DNA of 64,000 bases from Allantophomopsis cytisporea (Eukaryota; Ascomycota; Leotiomycetes; Phacidiales; Phacidiaceae), in assembly GCA_024752435.1 (NCBI GenBank), contig CP103028.1, positions 868,001 to 932,000 on the forward strand, written 5' to 3'. Numbering within the stretch: position 1 is the stretch's first letter; the number at the start of each line of letters is the position of its first letter. The notes beneath the pieces were generated by a model. It did no database searches. It had not been told where the DNA came from and worked only from the letters and a program-made list of their open reading frames with translations. Below, in pieces: positions 60,844 through 64,000 of the stretch. Position numbers and translations under genes: made by a program.

Positions 60844-63800
60844 TTACCACCTTGGCGTAGCCGCCTTCTTCGCCGCTATATTCTTCTCCCATACCCAGTT
60901 CTTCTTTTGCTCGCGGGCGCCGCCGAACTTGTTGGTGCCAAGCAACTGCCCGACGTTCATAGGCTCTTCCATGAGCTTTGGCGTGCTCTGGTATGGCAGG
61001 ACAGACCGCGTAACCTTGCTACTGGGTGTAGGTTTAGGGGTCACTACTTTACTGCGTGCGTCTTTGATGATTTCGCGTAACTCGGCATCGTCTGCAGTGA
61101 TTTGGGCCTTGAGGAAGGAGAGATCATAGGTTGGTAGAGAATCCATGACCGGTGTCCGCGGCTCGTAGAGGATGTCTGCAAGCTTTGGAGGATCGTGTGG
61201 TATCTCTTCTGGATTGAGAGCTGATATCTCACCCTTTGCCAGTAAGGCATTGATGTCTAAGCTTTCACCATGGGGAATTGGTGTGAGGTGTGAAGGTGTA
61301 ATACAATCCATGTCGACTTCCTTTCTGAGCACATGATCAATGTCAACAGCTGAAAAAAATGCACAACTCTGTGGTAAATCGTTGATTCCCATTTGCTGAC
61401 TGAACATTGCTCTGGTCCAAATGTTTGCAACTTGAAGGGCTAAGGCAGCCTTATATTTATGTTCATCAGCTACAAGATAACGAATTTCATCGTGTACTGT
61501 GATGGCCAATCTAGCGTCAAGATTAAAGCGTCGAATAAGATAGTCCATAGAAACAATGAGGAGATGTAGATAATCAACACCAGATGATTGAATTGCCCAA
61601 TTAATGCGACTTGTCATGAAACCACCCTTATTGATAAAGCGACTCATGAGAGCCTCGGTGATTCCTGCTCCGAGAACCGGTGTTCGAGGACGTTCCTGTT
61701 CAGCAAATTCCTCCAACTTATTGAAAACGAAAGACTCCGTTCCTCCTCTCCAGAAGGATTTTGGATGTATAGTTTTGCGAGTAGTTTTTGCGCCTTTAGT
61801 CTCTTTGTAGAGATTGGAAGCTACCTTGGTGGTTTCTGTTTCCGATAGCCCCGGGTTAAATTGTCTAAGCAGTGTGGAAGCAAATTTGAGGCCAGCCCCA
61901 TAGATGCGTCCATAGTTGAAGACCTTGGCATCATTTCTTGTAATTCCAAGAATTCCTGCTGTTCGAGAGTGTAAATCGGTTCCAGCAGCCTTAGTACCTT
62001 CAAGTGTCATGAAGCCAATAGCATTACCACCATGAAGCTTGAATTGCGCATCACCGACCAAACTGGCGATCCATAATTCTTCGGAATCTACATCTGCACC
62101 AACGAAACAATAACCGGGTGGAGCGCGAACCATAGATTTGAGCTCTGACCCAACTCGGTTCTTCTTCGCGTTGCTTGCCGTGAGCCAGGTATTCTCAACA
62201 GCTCGTCTGGTGATGGTACCCATAGGAATGACTTGAGGCAAGATATATCCCGTCTCTACCTTTTCCGATGTGGTGGCCTCTTTCGATGTTGTGGGAACCT
62301 TCGCTCCATCTTTTCCATATACGACCATCTGCGACATGATACGATCTCGAGCACTGATCCAGTAAGAGCAAGAAGCGTTCATTTCAAGAGCTTCTTTCGC
62401 ATAAGCATATTCGGATGATAAGATACCCTGCTCAAAATATGCCATGTAGCTCTTAGCCATTGGGTTTCCGCATCTCGCTGTTGGACCGTCCTTATGAGGC
62501 AGCTTGAAGTAGACATGGTTTCGATCGTCTCTGAGTTTTATATCTTCCTCATCAAATGCAGTGCATTCCTGCATGTTGGCAGAGTACTTGTGAGCTTCGT
62601 CCAAAGGTACACGAAAAGTCCAAGAATATTTGTCGGTCCATACCAGAGGATGGCCATCCCACGACAATCTCAACATAATAGGAGCAATTCTTGTCCGAAC
62701 AGAAATCCCAATTGGGGAATTACTCTTTGGGAACAAGTCTTTGTACCACTTTGGCTTTCCAGGCATTTTTTGCCTTGCTGCTGGCCGCGGGCCTTCACCC
62801 TTCTTTCCTTTTACCATTTTGACCTCCTGTCCAGACCAATCCAGTTGGCTGAGCCATGGATCGTCAGCCCACTTTTTCTCATCGTCCTTAATTTCCAATG
62901 CTTTCTCCGTCAATGCAATAAGGCGTTCTTGTACCGCATCGCGGAGTTTCTGGTATGTAGCTTCTGCATTGTTGATATATGCATCCCACGACCTGTCCAC
63001 AGGGAGAATGACCGAAGACAAGTGTCTTAGTGCAGCGAAGCTGACAGGATGTGGGCATACTCGAAGGAAGTTCCGAAAAACAATTGAATAGACTTTGTGC
63101 GTGATTGAAACATCTGCAGCACAGTAGTCGAGTAACTCATCTAACTTCCCTCGAATTCCTGCTCGATCCAATTCACCAAATGTATCCCGAGCAGCTTTAT
63201 CAATTGTGACGTCAAGATGAAATTTTGCTACATCTCTCAGTGAGTTGATGGAGCTTCGACCTACCCAGAGCTCTTCCTCTTCCTCCGTAAGAGAGCGATT
63301 ACCAAGTAACGTCGCAAGCTCTGCATTGTCGGTCTCGCCAGCAATCTTATCCCTTAACTCACGGTTCTTCTTATGTTTCATCCAAGTTGGCCGTTGTCGT
63401 GAACACATCCCGTTAACAGCAACATGTAATGACATTGTATCCAGAAACGAATTCTTCGATTGCTTAAAATCATACTCCTCCTTGATGCGCGCCCTATCAT
63501 ATCCAATGTTATGTCCCACAATAATTCGATGCTTCGTTGGATCACCCAGAGGAATAAGTTGTCGGTCATTCTCAGTTTCTCCAAGTAACCAAGGAGAAAG
63601 CCAAGCATACCACGCATCTGGACTGACAGCGCAAGCCATTACTGCAAAGGAACTCTCTTTCCACATAACTTCGGTATCGAAACATAACATTTCCTCTTGT
63701 GGCGCATCAACAGCCTCTGTCCGTCCGTCGCTGTAATATTTGGTCCATCCACTTTTCTGTACCCATTGTCTTGGCTGCGGTGGGGGGCTCGAAATCGCAA

Positions 63801-64000
63801 ACTTTTTTGCGTATGTAAGATATGGTTCTGCGGCATCGACGCCTAATTTGTAAAAATGTTCATCAAGGGTCGCTCCTTGCAGAGGAGGCAAGTCGAAGCC
63901 GATCGGATCATTATTGTCGGTATTCTTGCCGAGGAGTTGATGTCTTTGTAGGTGGTCTTTTGAGAGTGCAACGAGTTCTGGTGGCGGTGGTGTGGTACCC
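60844..64000 (-). CDS. MIP1: mitochondrial DNA polymerase gamma, catalytic subunit (5' end outside the window)
   Basis: The frame is open from the window edge at 64000 to TAA at 60844-60846, over 1050 aa, with no intron; the N-terminus and start lie beyond the window. This is the family A polymerase that replicates mitochondrial DNA. Exonuclease motifs: I in EMLCFDTEVMW, II in IIVGHNIGYDRARIKEEY, III in LLDYCAADVSITHKVY. Polymerase motifs: A in FVGADVDSEELWIASLVGD, B in RNDAKVFNYGRIYGAGLKFA and C in LAITVHDEIRYLVADE. About 190 residues follow motif C; such a C-terminal extension is typical of fungal Mip1 and absent in animals. All catalytic residues are present. Residues at the edge (KDHLQRHQLLGKN) match the conserved N-terminal region, so little more than the presequence should be missing. 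Confidence 0.95.
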   Translation of the reverse strand, partial: GTTPPPPELVALSKDHLQRHQLLGKNTDNNDPIGFDLPPLQGATLDEHFYKLGVDAAEPYLTYAKKFAISSPPPQPRQWVQKSGWTKYYSDGRTEAVDAPQEEMLCFDTEVMWKESSFAVMACAVSPDAWYAWLSPWLLGETENDRQLIPLGDPTKHRIIVGHNIGYDRARIKEEYDFKQSKNSFLDTMSLHVAVNGMCSRQRPTWMKHKKNRELRDKIAGETDNAELATLLGNRSLTEEEEELWVGRSSINSLRDVAKFHLDVTIDKAARDTFGELDRAGIRGKLDELLDYCAADVSITHKVYSIVFRNFLRVCPHPVSFAALRHLSSVILPVDRSWDAYINNAEATYQKLRDAVQERLIALTEKALEIKDDEKKWADDPWLSQLDWSGQEVKMVKGKKGEGPRPAARQKMPGKPKWYKDLFPKSNSPIGISVRTRIAPIMLRLSWDGHPLVWTDKYSWTFRVPLDEAHKYSANMQECTAFDEEDIKLRDDRNHVYFKLPHKDGPTARCGNPMAKSYMAYFEQGILSSEYAYAKEALEMNASCSYWISARDRIMSQMVVYGKDGAKVPTTSKEATTSEKVETGYILPQVIPMGTITRRAVENTWLTASNAKKNRVGSELKSMVRAPPGYCFVGADVDSEELWIASLVGDAQFKLHGGNAIGFMTLEGTKAAGTDLHSRTAGILGITRNDAKVFNYGRIYGAGLKFASTLLRQFNPGLSETETTKVASNLYKETKGAKTTRKTIHPKSFWRGGTESFVFNKLEEFAEQERPRTPVLGAGITEALMSRFINKGGFMTSRINWAIQSSGVDYLHLLIVSMDYLIRRFNLDARLAITVHDEIRYLVADEHKYKAALALQVANIWTRAMFSQQMGINDLPQSCAFFSAVDIDHVLRKEVDMDCITPSHLTPIPHGESLDINALLAKGEISALNPEEIPHDPPKLADILYEPRTPVMDSLPTYDLSFLKAQITADDAELREIIKDARSKVVTPKPTPSSKVTRSVLPYQSTPKLMEEPMNVGQLLGTNKFGGAREQKKNWVWEKNIAAKKAATPRW

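Overview
The window is nuclear DNA from a filamentous ascomycete (Pezizomycotina). The basis is genes with many short GT-AG introns (about 43-60 nt), fungal forms of TEL1, NUP192, RAD5 and MIP1, a secreted family 2 beta-mannosidase, and a patatin/NB-ARC/TPR relic of the fungal NLR type. A Leotiomycetes-like species is a guess from general protein style. I see no CRISPR array, rRNA or intact transposon. Exon models were built by hand from splice signals; every spliced model sums to whole codons except the beta-mannosidase and the NLR-like relic, which carry visible lesions.

Layout. 1-2.4 kb: no supported gene. 2.4-3.8 kb: secreted, membrane-anchored cupredoxin-like protein (+). 4.3-13.3 kb: TEL1/ATM kinase (-), divergent from NUP192 (+, 13.8-19.0 kb). 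19.8-22.4 kb: cullin-4 (+). 23.1-26.3 kb: beta-mannosidase A (+) with one frame break. 26.8-31.4 kb: short-chain dehydrogenase, GTPBP1-type GTPase and LSM3, all (-). 31.6-33.6 kb: mitochondrial PPR-like protein (+). 33.8-34.7 kb: GPI12/PIG-L (-), divergent from a small fungal membrane protein (+, 35.0-35.7 kb). 36.5-40.7 kb: formamidase, methyltransferase and 2-oxoglutarate dioxygenase, all (-), a small catabolic or accessory block with GATA-factor sites upstream of two of the genes. 43.1-43.8 kb: single-pass membrane protein (+). 44.7-44.9 kb: a candidate Pol III RNA. 47.3-48.5 kb: secreted amidohydrolase (-). 51.7-55.2 kb: RAD5 (-), divergent from an NDUFAF6-type assembly factor (+). 57.2-60.4 kb: decayed patatin-NB-ARC-TPR gene (+). 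60.8 kb to the window end: mitochondrial DNA polymerase MIP1 (-), cut by the edge.

How it fits together. Most genes are ordinary housekeeping genes; four serve genome maintenance (TEL1, CUL4, RAD5, MIP1). Two blocks, about 43.8-47.3 and 48.5-51.7 kb, hold no gene I can support. The observations most worth following are the possible structured Pol III RNA, the NLR-like pseudogene with a changed catalytic motif, an 11-nt exon in the beta-mannosidase, two GC-AG introns, the paired GATA sites before the formamidase and a double MCB element before RAD5. I found no clear previously undescribed system.
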